NCBI GenBank assembly: GCA_029531795.1
Contig: JAPEIS010000012.1
Span: 372,001 to 436,000 of the forward strand
Direction: 5' to 3'
DNA: 64,000 nt
DNA from: Sclerotinia nivalis
Taxonomy: Eukaryota > Ascomycota > Leotiomycetes > Helotiales > Sclerotiniaceae
Position 1 is the stretch's first letter. Every line of letters starts with the position of its first letter. Under the pieces are notes generated by a model. The model saw nothing but the letters and a program-made list of their open reading frames with translations, did not search any database and was not told the origin of the DNA. The translations under genes were made by a program, and so were the position numbers. Shown here piece by piece: positions 11,578-22,400 of this stretch.

Positions 11578-11740
11578 TATTACGGTGAGGGAAAAGGTAT
11601 ATGTAGGTTTGATCTATTGTTGTATTACGAGGAGGAGAAGAAGGTCAAGGAGGTGACCTGACTATATAGAAGTGAGTGTATGCATGTGTGCCTAAGGCAC
11701 ACATGATCACGTGCAGGTGAAGAGAGATGAACCGGTAACA
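11578..11740 (-). repeat. 5' LTR of the Gypsy element
   Basis: The 163-bp partner of the repeat at 4824-4986, 158 of 163 positions identical by eye. It starts TATTACGG and ends GGTAACA on the plus strand. It contains the same hairpin (ATGTGTGCC, TAA, GGCACACAT at 11684-11704), the CACGTG box and the minus-strand TATATAG that probably served as the element's TATA box. Immediately outside it is GAAAG (11741-11745), the target-site duplication. Confidence 0.93.
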
Positions 11741-12700
11741 GAAAGGTTTTCTAAAGCTGTTAAGTTCGTTAGAGAGTTCGTATATAATACGAACTCAGTA
11801 TTTATTGTTTAAACTTTTTTCAGAAGTTTAGTATCGTTTCCTAATTGTCCTTTTAATGTACTAAATACAGCAAAGGAATCGGCTTTTCGAATTGGATAAT
11901 CGAATCCAATTCGAACAAAAAGGCGAGTATCAGTTTTGTATGAGATTTGAGATTGAGTTTTAAATTAAGATCCGATTCGGTTTTCAGTTTTTGGATTTGT
12001 AGATTGTATAATTGGTAATAAAGAAATCGCAGCCTTTTGAGTATAAATAGAATCCTTGAGATATTGGATTGTAGAAAGGGCTCTTATAGATTTAGCGATT
12101 TCAGATGTGAGTGCCGGTTGAAAGGTTTGTATATTAAGGCCAAGAAGATTAACAAAAGTTTTGGTAGAAAATTTGATAGATCGAAGAGGATAAGATCCAT
12201 TAATAAACGTATCGAAATATTTGTTTGCTGTAAGAGAAATATCGGTACATAATACAATCAAAGGTTTTCGAAATCGAACAAAAAGAGCCCGAACTGTTTC
12301 GATATTAAGATAATCGTCCCATAGCAAAACGATAAAGCTAAAAATCTATTGACCTTCATTTGCTCTATTAATAGCAATATTAACTGTATTAATAAGAACT
12401 TAAAAAAAGAAGGGGGTTGAAGGGACAAAAGGTATAGTGGCAGAAACGTGTCCGTACAGCGCCTACCGGGACTGAAAAGTTTCGTTTTTAAATCCTATAG
12501 ATAATAAAAACGATCGATTGATCAATAAAACGCGATAATAAACGCGTTTTTCGAAAAATTCAATTCTTCTCAAGATGATTGTTCTGTTCCGCACACGAGG
12601 AGATTGCTGACCCTTGTGTGGGGGTGAATTTGTGAAATAAAACACGTGATCGACGATCATCGTCATTACCTGCCGCAATCTTTGAACCACCTGAGATAGT
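11741..12700 (-). mobile_element. Tad-like LINE, 5' part with ORF1 relic and probable 5' UTR
   Basis: This is the upstream remainder of the LINE cut by the Gypsy element; it begins with the second copy of the GAAAG duplication. The open piece at 11965-12327 (minus strand, 120 codons, beginning MLWDDYLNIETV) is probably part of ORF1, although no RNA-binding domain is recognisable. It is followed upstream by about 350 bp of less AT-rich sequence that may be the LINE's 5' UTR/promoter. The 5' boundary near 12,700 is estimated from the change of composition and is uncertain by perhaps 200 bp. Confidence 0.6.
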
Positions 12701-15050
12701 GTTAATGATCCATCAATTGAACGTTAGAAGATTCTGTTATTAAGTAGTATGATTCTTAGAACTCGCACCGCAATGAGTTTGCTGATGCGTAACTCCAGTA
12801 TTCCCCGCATTATCCTCTCGACACCGAGAATGATGTCTTTTATGTGATGAAGAATCCATCATGGCCCTCGCAGATTGCTCTTTACCTATGACTTATTCTT
12901 CCCACCCCTGAAGCGGGGTGAATTTGAAGATTCTTTCGAGCTTACTAAATCGATATGTGTGGATACAGGATCGAAGTTGATCCAGATCTTGAATGAGCTA
13001 CGTATTTCATAGATTTAACTTGATTTATTGACTGGGTCGTAGAATGCGATATTTGAGCCATACATCAAAACCCGAAAACTTAGGACTTCCGAAGAATATA
13101 AAGAGATCAACGCGTTTTCATTTGATGGTGGTGTGAACAGGTCTAAAACAGGTGACCACTCTTGTAGGAGGGATAATTATTGAAGCAAGACAACATTGTC
13201 AATCAGAATTTTCCGACAGGCGTCGAAGCTTTCAAAATTGTGAGAATAGGCTTAGAACTTCTGAAAAATCAGAATCTCGCCTTGGTCGAACTGGCTAAAA
13301 ATTCACACCAAACTCAGACGATCAAACATAATAAGTCAGAGATTACACAAGCGTGATTCTCTGCCAAAAAAAAAATCACATCTATAATAAGGGCTTCAAG
13401 TCCGAGTTTCGAGCCATCATTCTGAATTGTTAAATCCTCATTAGTTCGTACTGAATATTTTCTTCCAACATATTTATTAATATCCTTTCGCATTACTTCA
13501 AGTCTTCCTTCTCTCCAACATTTACATTATGAATTACGATAAATTACTCTCATGCCCCTCACCATAGATTCCATCTTCAAATTACGTACGAAATTTTTGC
13601 ATCATGTTCATCATTCTCCTATAACTCTCTAACTTCAATATGAAGGACAAGACTCAACACCTGTACACAGTGTCCTCTACGAATCTCCAGCTCTTTTATT
13701 TAATTATTAGAGTCTGTAAAGCTAAGTTTGAGTCATTTGATAAAGTTGTGGTAATTGGAAAAGAAAGAGGCATTTGATCACAACGTTTTTTGTCTCCGAA
13801 TTGGTTGATGGCAAAGACTAGATTTCGGTTTTTTGATAATTGTATTATCGAATTGTACTTTCTATAATATTACTTTTATTACGAAATAAAAGACAACATT
13901 ATCATCTATGATAATATATCACAAAATCATCTCCAAAATCCCTTTGGGGCATCGGACGCGATTTATCAAATTCGGTTTTAAAATTCAAACTTTACCTTCT
14001 TCGATTCGAATCAAAACAATAACAATTCATATACTTAGAGGAGTTGTATGAAACGATTCGAGCTAATAATATATCTATTATAGAATTCAATGAAGGATAT
14101 ATTATATACAGGATTGGGGTATTTTGTAAGGTCAATATCCCTATAGTTTGGAAGATTCTATGAAGTCGATATTAGGTAAAGCATGATTGCTGGGAAGTTA
14201 CAAACAGAACAAAGAATTGATATAAAAGAAGATTGTTTGAATTTGATTGATAAAAAAATCGGATTTAGAAAATCATAAGTATAATGCTTTGATTGGTATT
14301 TTTATCTTTATATACGATGTTGTATAAAGGTCGGGCTTTGCTTTTCAGTATTAGTTTTCATTTCCCTTATCAAAAATATATACAAATCTGTATGCTATTT
14401 AGATAGCATTACCCATAGCCATCTGTTAAAAACTCGATTGAGCTCTTAACCGTCCTAGATAGTCTTTGACTCAGTGTGGACGTTAATTAAATCAATCAAT
14501 CTAACTTCAATATCTTTTTACCGCGTGACTTCAGAAAATTTCATAAAGCTGATGAGGTCATTCAATAGGGTTTGCCAGGCTTAGCGCATTGACTAAGTAA
14601 CCCTAAACGTTCTAGCGACTTGACTAGCGAACTAGATAGGGGATAAAGTAAGATTAGCCACCGAAGGAAGTTGCGTAGTTTGAGGACGTGCTTACCCTGA
14701 GATAAGAAATAATAATATTACAGACTTAAATTAGGTTTTTAGTGATCTGGAGTAAGGAAGCAGCTTCTGGTAAATGCTTCTAGGGACTTTTTTCCATTAT
14801 TCATTTTCTGAATCTCGCCGCATTACACCGACACACATACATCGATATACATATATACGCCACCAGATGACATAAATTTTTGTATTCAACATTATATACG
14901 TTCGCTCAGTGTTTAAGGAAGAACAGTAGCTTTCAATTCAAGATGGTATGTGTTCTTTCAAATCCGCGTGCATTGCATTGCGTTGTGTTCAATGTTTGCC
15001 ATTATCAGAAACCTACACCACTCTAATTATTCTTCCTTTCCTCCTTAAAT
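12701..15050. other. Gene-free stretch with AT-rich relic sequence
   Basis: No open frame of convincing length or composition is present. The part from about 13,700 to 14,330 is AT-rich and TpA-rich like the transposons to the left and is probably another eroded repeat. It ends in the dispersed repeat described at 14331-14501. The last 500 bp have normal composition and should contain the promoter of the gene starting at 15051. An ATG followed at once by GTATGT at 14943 could be a leader-intron donor, but it does not lead to a longer protein. Confidence 0.5.
14331..14501 (+). repeat. Dispersed repeat copy 1 with AATC-type tail
   Basis: The block opens with TCGGGCTTTG, continues with ATTAGTTTTCATTTCCC, and ends with CCGTCCTAGATAGTCTTTGA, CTCAGTGTGGACGTTAATTA and a short AATCAATCAATC tail. 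The same opening and ending occur in the same order at 31054-31264, with a more variable middle. A simple-repeat tail after a conserved 3' end is typical of LINE- or SINE-derived elements. No coding capacity is visible. Confidence 0.7.
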
Positions 15051-15428
15051 ATGGCTAATATGCCTTCACAACAGACAGCAGCTCAAATTCCTCTGTTGCT
15101 CCCCAATTCCACGTTCAACTCCAGAGCCATCGAAGAAGAACAAGGATACGATAAGGCACTACATGAAAGACGACAATTCTTTAACTGGATGATAATATTA
15201 CACTTGCTCGGAATTATCTTTGAACTCTGTCGACTATGCGTCACAATTCGCAGGTATCGCCAAAGAGAAATGAGAGAGAATGGTGCGGCCGCAATTGATG
15301 AGTTGAGGAATAGGTTAAAGCTGGAGCCCAGAGAGGGTGATGTACTTGGACTAGGGCCAGATGTGATTGAGGGAATTTCATGGGATGACGGGAGAATTGC
15401 TGAGCAAAAGAATGAGAGCATAACATGA
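15051..15428 (+). CDS. Small single-pass membrane protein (hypothetical)
   Basis: A 125-residue protein that I do not recognise. Residues 1-43 are polar, residues about 44-66 (FNWMIILHLLGIIFELCRLC...) form one hydrophobic segment, and a basic stretch (RRYRQRE) follows immediately. By the positive-inside tendency the C-terminal half should face the cytosol. The tail is acidic and polar. There is no clear signal peptide. Two ATGs lie close together (15051 and 15060); the first is used here. No intron is needed. It sits just outside the transposon block and may be lineage-specific. The steady codon use and the hydrophobic segment favour a real gene, but nothing more can be said about function. 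Confidence 0.55.
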   Translation: MANMPSQQTAAQIPLLLPNSTFNSRAIEEEQGYDKALHERRQFFNWMIILHLLGIIFELCRLCVTIRRYRQREMRENGAAAIDELRNRLKLEPREGDVLGLGPDVIEGISWDDGRIAEQKNESIT

Positions 15429-16519
15429 ATGAAAAATGCTTGGGAGGTTTGGTTTAAGTTGTTGTACAGATTTTTGGTAGCGATTGAGAGTTTTATATCC
15501 AGCAGCGTATACAGTAGTCCACCCAGCAATAAGAACTTGAAATTTAAAAAAATGCTTCAATCACTTTAATAAAGTGATTGTTAGAAATGAATTGGGTATC
15601 AAGACAATTTCAATGTTTGCAACCATTTCAGTGTCCAGCATTATTTCAGTAGTCAAAAGTGACGTAGTACTCAGAAGCCCTTTATTCTGGGACTGCAGTC
15701 CAGAACATGGACACAGTGTATAATCCGGCGTGGTCTTCATTGGCTCAACTTTATTTTGTTAGATAGTATTTGAGAAATGGCGAAATACAATTTACTGTTA
15801 CCCTTTACTCAACCGACCAAGTATCACTCTCAAGAGATACAAGTCATGAAGCTTCTGGTTTATAGATGTCTTGGAGGTACAGTATATCGTTATCTGAGAT
15901 GTCTAAGTTTTTTTTGGTTTCCAGAATTCAGAATTGATAGTTTTTGACACACTCGCCCATAACGTCAAATTCATGAATGACGCCATGCCCTAGATTCTAG
16001 TTTCGCCTAAATTGCATCATTCCTCGAGTAGTTCAAACTCAAACTCAGAGTCACGTTCATCGAAACTAAAAGTAGGGTTTGAATATCGCCAGAACTTAGA
16101 ACCTCTCTAGCTCTCTAGAAACATCTTAGCCTTGCAAACTAGAATAAAAAGTTAGATTATCGAAAGAATTTTTTATATATAACGTTCAGTATTTCAAGTC
16201 CCTTCATTTCTCTCTTCGTCCTGGATCATCAATCTTCATCACATATATAAACATCTTAATTCGATATACTTCAAGATTAAGGATATCAAACTTCGAGTCT
16301 CATCACATATGAAGCTACATGAACTGTGATATCACACCATACCTTAACATTTATCAATTGAGCGACGTCATATATGCATCTATCGAAACTTCGTATCTTC
16401 CTCAACGAACCTCGAATCTCTTATAACAATCTGAACCCGCAAACCTCAAATTGAGCTCATCAATCTCACCGATTATCCACATCTAAACCACACGTACACC
16501 ACCAGACTTCACAATCAAA
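15429..16519. other. Intergenic stretch with a 3' hairpin
   Basis: No gene is seen. A perfect inverted repeat (CAATCACTTT, loop AAT, AAAGTGATTG; 15559-15581) lies 130 bp past the stop of the upstream gene and could form a hairpin in its 3' UTR. The right half should hold the promoter and leader of the gene at 16520. Confidence 0.5.
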
Positions 16520-17023
16520 ATGGCACCAATCTATCACGAATTGGCCGAGCATACACCGTATCTCAATCTCACCAAATCTCTCTACACCACAACCACGGGT
16601 ATACAACCAGATCTCACATCCAAAATATCACCAATTGAGCACGGATCAACCAATCACGTCAATACGAATACGGTTCACACAAGCACTCACAATACGACGC
16701 TTGCGCTCATTCTCGCATTTGTTGTACTTGTTGGCATATCATTCTGGAAATGGTGTTGTGTTCGAAATGATAGAAGAAGCAAAGTGCACAAGGGCGAAAA
16801 TTTGGAGGAGGATGCTGGAAAGCCGGGAGAGAGTGAAGAATCTCATTCCATTGCTGTGGAGGAAACGCAGGAGAGGAAAGATGGTTTGGATATCACGAAT
16901 GTGAGGAGTGAGGATGTGAGGAATGAGGATGTGCAAATCCAAACACCAAATTCTCCACCATCGCAATCACAACAAGAGTGCATGGATGGAGTAGATGAGG
17001 CGAATATCACGGATAGGAAGTGA
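16520..17023 (+). CDS. Single-pass membrane protein with acidic tail (hypothetical)
   Basis: A 167-residue protein, not recognised. The N-terminal 60 residues are Thr/Asn/His-rich with several N-x-S/T sites (for example NLT and NTT), as in an extracellular or lumenal segment. Residues about 61-80 (LALILAFVVLVGISFWKW) form one transmembrane helix followed by Cys-Cys and Arg/Lys residues, so the Glu/Asp/Ser-rich C-terminal half should be cytosolic. There is no N-terminal signal peptide, so it would be a signal-anchor protein. The start context is CAAAATGG, a good fungal Kozak match. It lies in the same orientation as the small membrane protein 1.1 kb upstream, but the two sequences are not obviously related. 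Confidence 0.6.
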   Translation: MAPIYHELAEHTPYLNLTKSLYTTTTGIQPDLTSKISPIEHGSTNHVNTNTVHTSTHNTTLALILAFVVLVGISFWKWCCVRNDRRSKVHKGENLEEDAGKPGESEESHSIAVEETQERKDGLDITNVRSEDVRNEDVQIQTPNSPPSQSQQECMDGVDEANITDRK

Positions 17024-18075
17024 ATTAGTATGAGGATATAATGGTGGATAATTGAACTTTGAAGGGGGTTGTAGATGATGTGAACAGTTGATATGGGAAG
17101 GAGATAAGAATCACGGGATTGGAAATGGAAAATGGAGAAAGTTGGGGGAGATAATGATTGAAGAGGGTTGAAGGAACTGTGGGAGAGAAGAGGACAAGTA
17201 AGATAAGAAAGAACAGACGGATGACGGTGGGAACAACTCGTCGTGAGTCATTGGATTCTGGTTTCTCGGACATCGGAGAGGCCAACAGAGTTTGATAGCG
17301 CTTGACGACCTTTGGCCGAAAGATTAGGAGAAGTAGGAATTTCGGAGAGCACATTTTGGAGGGTTAATGTTTTTTATATCTGTTTGAGATGCTGGACACT
17401 CATCATTATCAGTACATCGCTTAGCATTTGGTATATATCCCAACACAATGATAACTTAATGACAATTTAATGAATAATTCATCACACCAACATATTCAAA
17501 TGATCTCGCAGTGCATTTATTCATGACAGTGCGAGCGAGAAGAACAGATCTCCAAGTCCCCAGGTCAGCGGCATGTGCTCAAGTGTCGTTTAAGTAGGGT
17601 TAAGCTAAGCGAATCTAGTTCAAACCACCTCAAAGCCCGTTCAATTAGCTTGCACAAATAACGTCATTGAATTTTAGCACGTAGAGGCGGGGTAATTGAA
17701 CTAGAGCTTAAGTGAAATCAGAATCACTAATGTATTTTTAGTGCATTTCCCCAGTTCAAATGAAAATCCCCCGCATATAAGTACCTCGCAACATCCATCT
17801 CAGATATTCAGACACCCAGTTCTACACATCATTCTGCATTTCATTTCCAGAGTATTTCGGTACCCTCAGTATCCCAACTCATATCAGACAACTAGTTTCT
17901 CTCAGTATCTTACCTGAGACCATACAATCAGTACTCCTTAATACTCCACCTCATATCAGACAATCAGACTTCCCCAATCTCTCACCTCAAACCAAACAAT
18001 AACGCCCCCTAAACCCCCTAGACCCCCCCCTCAGCCAACCAATCATCTCTCCACATCCACATCACCACCGAAGCC
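17024..18075. other. Intergenic stretch, C-rich leader before the next gene
   Basis: No gene is supported. From about 17,780 the sequence turns rich in C and T with repeated CTCAxATCAGACAA-like phrases (17,879, 17,951 and similar). This looks like the promoter and untranslated leader of the gene at 18076. Confidence 0.45.
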
Positions 18076-18645
18076 ATGGCATCCTTCATCCCAGATACCC
18101 TCCAAAACGACGCAGAACAGAACACAATGTTCCACGGTAGCAACATACACTACTACGAACTGCACGCCGAGGGGAAGAAATACAAAGTGCTCGTAAATGG
18201 CATCACGGGCGATCCCATCTACTACCAAGAGATGAAGAACGAAGACTTGGAAGAAGATGAGGAGGAGGTGGAAGATATGGGTTCTCCTGATTTCGACCAG
18301 ACAAATGGTGCGGAAGCCGAAGCCGAAGTCGAGATACCGCAGTGGGATGACGAAGACGGGGACCGGGAATGGGCAGAGAATCCATGGGATAACGAGGAAA
18401 GGTGGGAGGAATACCCAGACCGGGAAGAGGAAACCCAGTGGGAAAACGAGAGATGGTGGTGGTACGAAAGATTCCTGGCGGAGCAAGTACGGTGGGAAAA
18501 TCGGAGATGGAGAGAGATGATTGCGGAGGACCAGGAGGAGTATGCTCTATTCTGGGTTTATCCAGAAGAGTGGTATTTGTGGAAGCGTAGTCATAGACGA
18601 TATGGCTGTAGATATTTTTTTTTTCGTCTCTTGTTGTATCATTAA
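18076..18645 (+). CDS. Acidic tryptophan-rich protein (hypothetical)
   Basis: A 189-residue protein, not recognised. The first 55 residues could form a small folded part (HYYELHAEGKKYKVLVNGIT). Residues 56-88 are an acidic run. Residues 90-169 contain 13 tryptophans spaced among Glu, Asp and Arg (ERWEEYP, ENERWWWYERF, RWENRRWREM). Such a Trp density is rare, and the spacing suggests an amphipathic helix or a repeated W-E/R module. The last 20 residues (RRYGCRYFFFRLLLYH) run through a T-homopolymer at about 18616-18625, so the annotated C-terminus depends on that run being correct. A good start context (GCCATGG) supports the start. Function unknown. Confidence 0.6.
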   Translation: MASFIPDTLQNDAEQNTMFHGSNIHYYELHAEGKKYKVLVNGITGDPIYYQEMKNEDLEEDEEEVEDMGSPDFDQTNGAEAEAEVEIPQWDDEDGDREWAENPWDNEERWEEYPDREEETQWENERWWWYERFLAEQVRWENRRWREMIAEDQEEYALFWVYPEEWYLWKRSHRRYGCRYFFFRLLLYH

Positions 18646-19375
18646 GAGGAGTTCTGTGTATTGGCTATTTGTTTGTTTGGATATGGTTTTGTGGTTTTAT
18701 GGACGCTGGTTGGTAGATTAATCGGTTAGATATGTTATAGAATCTCTGGCCATATAAGATCTCTGGCATCCATAGAATTTATCTCTCTAGTTATTTATCA
18801 CGAGAATGATTCGGCCTTCATCTGGATATGTTCGATACTTGTTAGACTATGTATAAGGAATCCTTGATACTATCATCAATGCACAAACACCATCTCAATA
18901 AAAACTTAACATTGAACCCACTCATCTACTTTCTCCCCCCCAACGAAACACATAATCACCACATATCCAGTACGCTTCTCCGTATCAATAATAAGTCTAT
19001 CCAGAATTTCACACTCATGAAAACCTAGCATAAAACCCATAAAATTCTGTAAACATCATATTCCTCCCTCAAATAATATTGTTAGAATATTAGCTGCACA
19101 CAATAATATATGTTTGATTGCCTTTCCAACAAATATATAACTATTTATACTTTTTATTTATCTATCAATGCAAATATATAAAACCTATTTTCCCTTTTAC
19201 ATCACAACAAAATATCCAATTCAATTCCGCCAACCGCCACACCATTCATAAGCATACCTTAAGAAGGATCAAGGACCCGAGTCATCTGATTTCCATTCCA
19301 TATACTCAATCTCAATCTTAAGCACCACTAGCTATGAATTAAAGAACAAGCACTCGATCAAAGCCTGTCATCTCT

Positions 19376-19432
19376 GTAAAGAAAAGAAAAGAAAAGAAAA
19401 GAAAAGAAAAGAAAAGAAAAGAAAAGAAAAGA
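19376..19432 (+). repeat. (GAAAA)n microsatellite
   Basis: About eleven nearly perfect GAAAA units. A pentanucleotide tract of this purity is likely length-variable between strains. Confidence 0.95.
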
Positions 19433-22400
19433 ATCAACAGATAGATTTCTAGAACAAACAAACAAAATATATAAATTGCATTCACTTGATCCCCAAATTA
19501 AGGAATGAGTTTGTATGCACTGTGCATTTCATTCGTCGGCCCTTGAGATGGATAAAATAAGTCAGTCTCACGCCAAGATTATATATCAAGGTTTTATAAC
19601 AATCTTTGATATTTCGATTCAGATGAGTCATGAAGTGATCCTTCTGGCCCGATTGACTCTCAAGATCCCCATTCAAATAAATCCGATAATGAAACACTTA
19701 CTCCCAGATAATCAAAAACTTAGAATTGAAGAGTAGTATATTTTGATGTGCGGTCTAGGGTCTACTCTATGTTTCGCCATCGCTACAAGCCCCTGCATAA
19801 AAATGCCCTCGTGCTCAATTACCACATCCAGCTGCAGAAAGTCCAAAACCCTCAAAGGAAACAGGGAACAAAAGCGCCCCACTCGCATTCGCATCCCGAG
19901 TGGACATATCCCGGTGTAATCACGAGCTCTGATCAACACAAGCCCCTATATAACTGGCGCGAGACTAGTTTCTGGTGGAGGTAATTCCTCATCCACTTCC
20001 CTTCCCCATTCCCTAGTTTCTATACGTATTTTCATATGTGAAACGACGGGTTTCCTCGTGCTTTTCAAACACAAACAGGAAAAAAATTTCATTCCCACCC
20101 GGGTAGACGAGAAAAGCGGGAATGAAAAAAGTAAAAGGATAGAAAGGGCGGGTAATTCGCCTGGCCTAGCATCGAATATCTCCATCTAGCCTAGGAAAAC
20201 CCACAGCTGACGATATTATTGGCGCGGAATGAAGACATTGGTGATTGATTTCCCAGGGTTGTATTCACTAGGAGTTCCGTGCCGTGAGATGCACATAAAC
20301 GGGTAGGGCTTATTCCTCTCTCCCCTATTCAATTTCGCATTGCATAGTCGACGCTTGTGCTAACTCCTTTTCTTTGGACATCGCACCATATTAATCACGC
20401 CACGGACGAAAGGAGCCATTTAGCAAAGCCGGATTTTCCTGTTGAGTACCTAATAAATCGCATAACATTCTTTAATGTTGCATTTTAGATTGAATAATCA
20501 AGAAGAATCATCTCTTAAGCATCAAAATCTAATAACACTCTTCAATGTCCAAGTTGAAAATTTCGATACTCAAATCGTCTCTCAGGAATCATGCTTGTGT
20601 TTGGTATGCGGTATATTCGTTTATCGCATGCATATGTATCTAAAATTTGATGCGTAATCATCTCCAATGAAGCACAAATCAAAAATTGATTAAGAGCTGG
20701 GATCGAAAGACGATCATGCTTGTTTGCGGGTCCTTTCACATCGACCCCAACAGTGCATGAACTCTATGGAGCAACGCATGGAGGAGCTAGGCTACATCAA
20801 AATGGAGGGAAGAAACGGAGGCTAGGTTACGCAAACACATAACATTAAATCAGAATATAACATCAAGAATGCTACTTTATTGTACATTTTGCCTATCCAG
20901 TAAAATACAGCACTTCATGTACATTACAATTTGGCTATTGTGACTGGTAGTACAAATGAGGGGCAAAGGGATGATGGACCAAAAATTCCTCATCTGTAGA
21001 CTTTAGCATCTGAATGAGGGGCAAAAAAATAATTCATCCACCCATGCACCTCCCCGTACATGCATATAGCACGGACCCTACCACGTGTGAATTATTGGCG
21101 TTGGGCACGAATGAAAAGGAAGTGGTTGGGTGGGTTCGGAGGGTTGAGTGCAGGCATGGAAAAGTTTTTTTTTTTTCATGGGAATGGCATTTTTATTTTG
21201 TTGAGCTAAGACGGAATGATGGCCCGGAATATTCTTCAAGCTGGCGTGAAGAAAGAAAGAAAAATCTGGGAAATCAATAGACCGAAATGAGTACCGAACG
21301 TTCCCGATTTTGGGCATGAAAATATATGGAGGGGGATTACAAATGAGAGAAACAGCTAATAGTTTACGAGAATCCGGGGCTTAGGCTGGTATCCACCCGG
21401 GGAATATAAAAAGGAAGGAATAACTCGGAGTAACTTTTCTTTTGGGGCAGGAGATGATGTTCATGATGAAATAACCTTGGAAACTGCAGGAAAAAAAGAG
21501 TCTAGCGAGGGTAAGGCTACTTCTGCGATGCACATATGCAAGGCTTTGATTCATAACAACAATCTGACTATCTATGGTCGGCGATAATTCGCATTCATTT
21601 GAACGAATAAAAGGAGAGCCTCACTAGAAGTCCAAGTCTTAGCCATGCTGGAAGATAGGTGTTTCAAAATTACTAATTAGGAAGTTTGTTGTATCTCGTG
21701 TGTAGCTAAAAGGATATTAAACGGCGATACATGAAAGTCAACGCATAATAAGTCGTAACGAAAAAATATCATCTAAGCCCGAGATAAGATAAATGCACGT
21801 GGACTGCACGTGTCAGACAGACAACGGAGGAAAAATGCAGATCGATCGTCATTATCAATCATGTGATGCATCCCATCACCAAAATCATACCCAGATATTT
21901 GCTTCTGCACTGCATCAAAAGTATGTATGCATCAAGTCCTTCAGCCCCCAAAGGGTGAATGGATGCATTGCGCCACCCATGCAAAAGTCTCTTTTCGGTA
22001 CATATTGCACATTTAAACCCTTGCAGCCTTCTAAGGCGGGAAGAAACGATGAGGAATTGGAGGCGACGCGGGGGAATGGAGAATGAACCAAAAATCTTGG
22101 AATAGATTGCCAATCCTCGTACACGCAAACAAAATAATTCGTGATAAACTGTAAGGTAGACAGAACAACGAAGGATTTAGAAAAAAAAGGGCCTGTGAAC
22201 ATGCGACCATATACTTCTTGCACACTCAAATGCTTGTGAAAATGGTCAGAAGGATGAATTTGGAAACTTTGAATGGGTATAAAGTCTCAGTGTAACAAAA
22301 GATGGATATTTCTTGGGACGAGTGACTTTTTTTGAGTCAAAATTGTGGGGAGATACTTATCTGCTCATTTGTAGGCAGAAAGTACTGGTATGTATGTATT

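Larger units (their letters stand above)
4824..11740 (-). mobile_element. Ty3/Gypsy chromovirus, complete but RIP-inactivated, nested in the LINE
   Basis: A full-length LTR retrotransposon of 6917 bp on the minus strand. Two 163-bp LTRs (4824-4986 and 11578-11740) bracket gag, aspartic protease, reverse transcriptase, RNase H, integrase and chromodomain in the Gypsy order. The element is flanked by the perfect 5-bp duplication GAAAG (4819-4823 and 11741-11745), proving insertion into the older LINE. A C-terminal chromodomain places it among chromoviruses, which target heterochromatin through this domain. The interior is heavily AT-biased with stops in all frames, whereas the LTRs are far less altered. 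A primer-binding site next to the 5' LTR was not recognisable. The element cannot encode working proteins. Confidence 0.93.

Noticed and set aside
4824..11740. Repeats with spacing that might suggest a CRISPR-like or tandem array
   Set aside because: Only two copies, 163 bp each, at the ends of a retrotransposon; these are LTRs.
12463..12690. 75-codon minus-strand frame in the possible LINE 5' UTR
   Set aside because: Too short, no similarity to ORF1 proteins recognised, and its position suggests an untranslated region.
17025..17354. 109-codon hydrophobic frame on the minus strand
   Set aside because: It lies antisense in the 3' region of the membrane-protein gene, has odd Leu/Phe/Ser/Pro composition from purine-rich DNA and no family signal.
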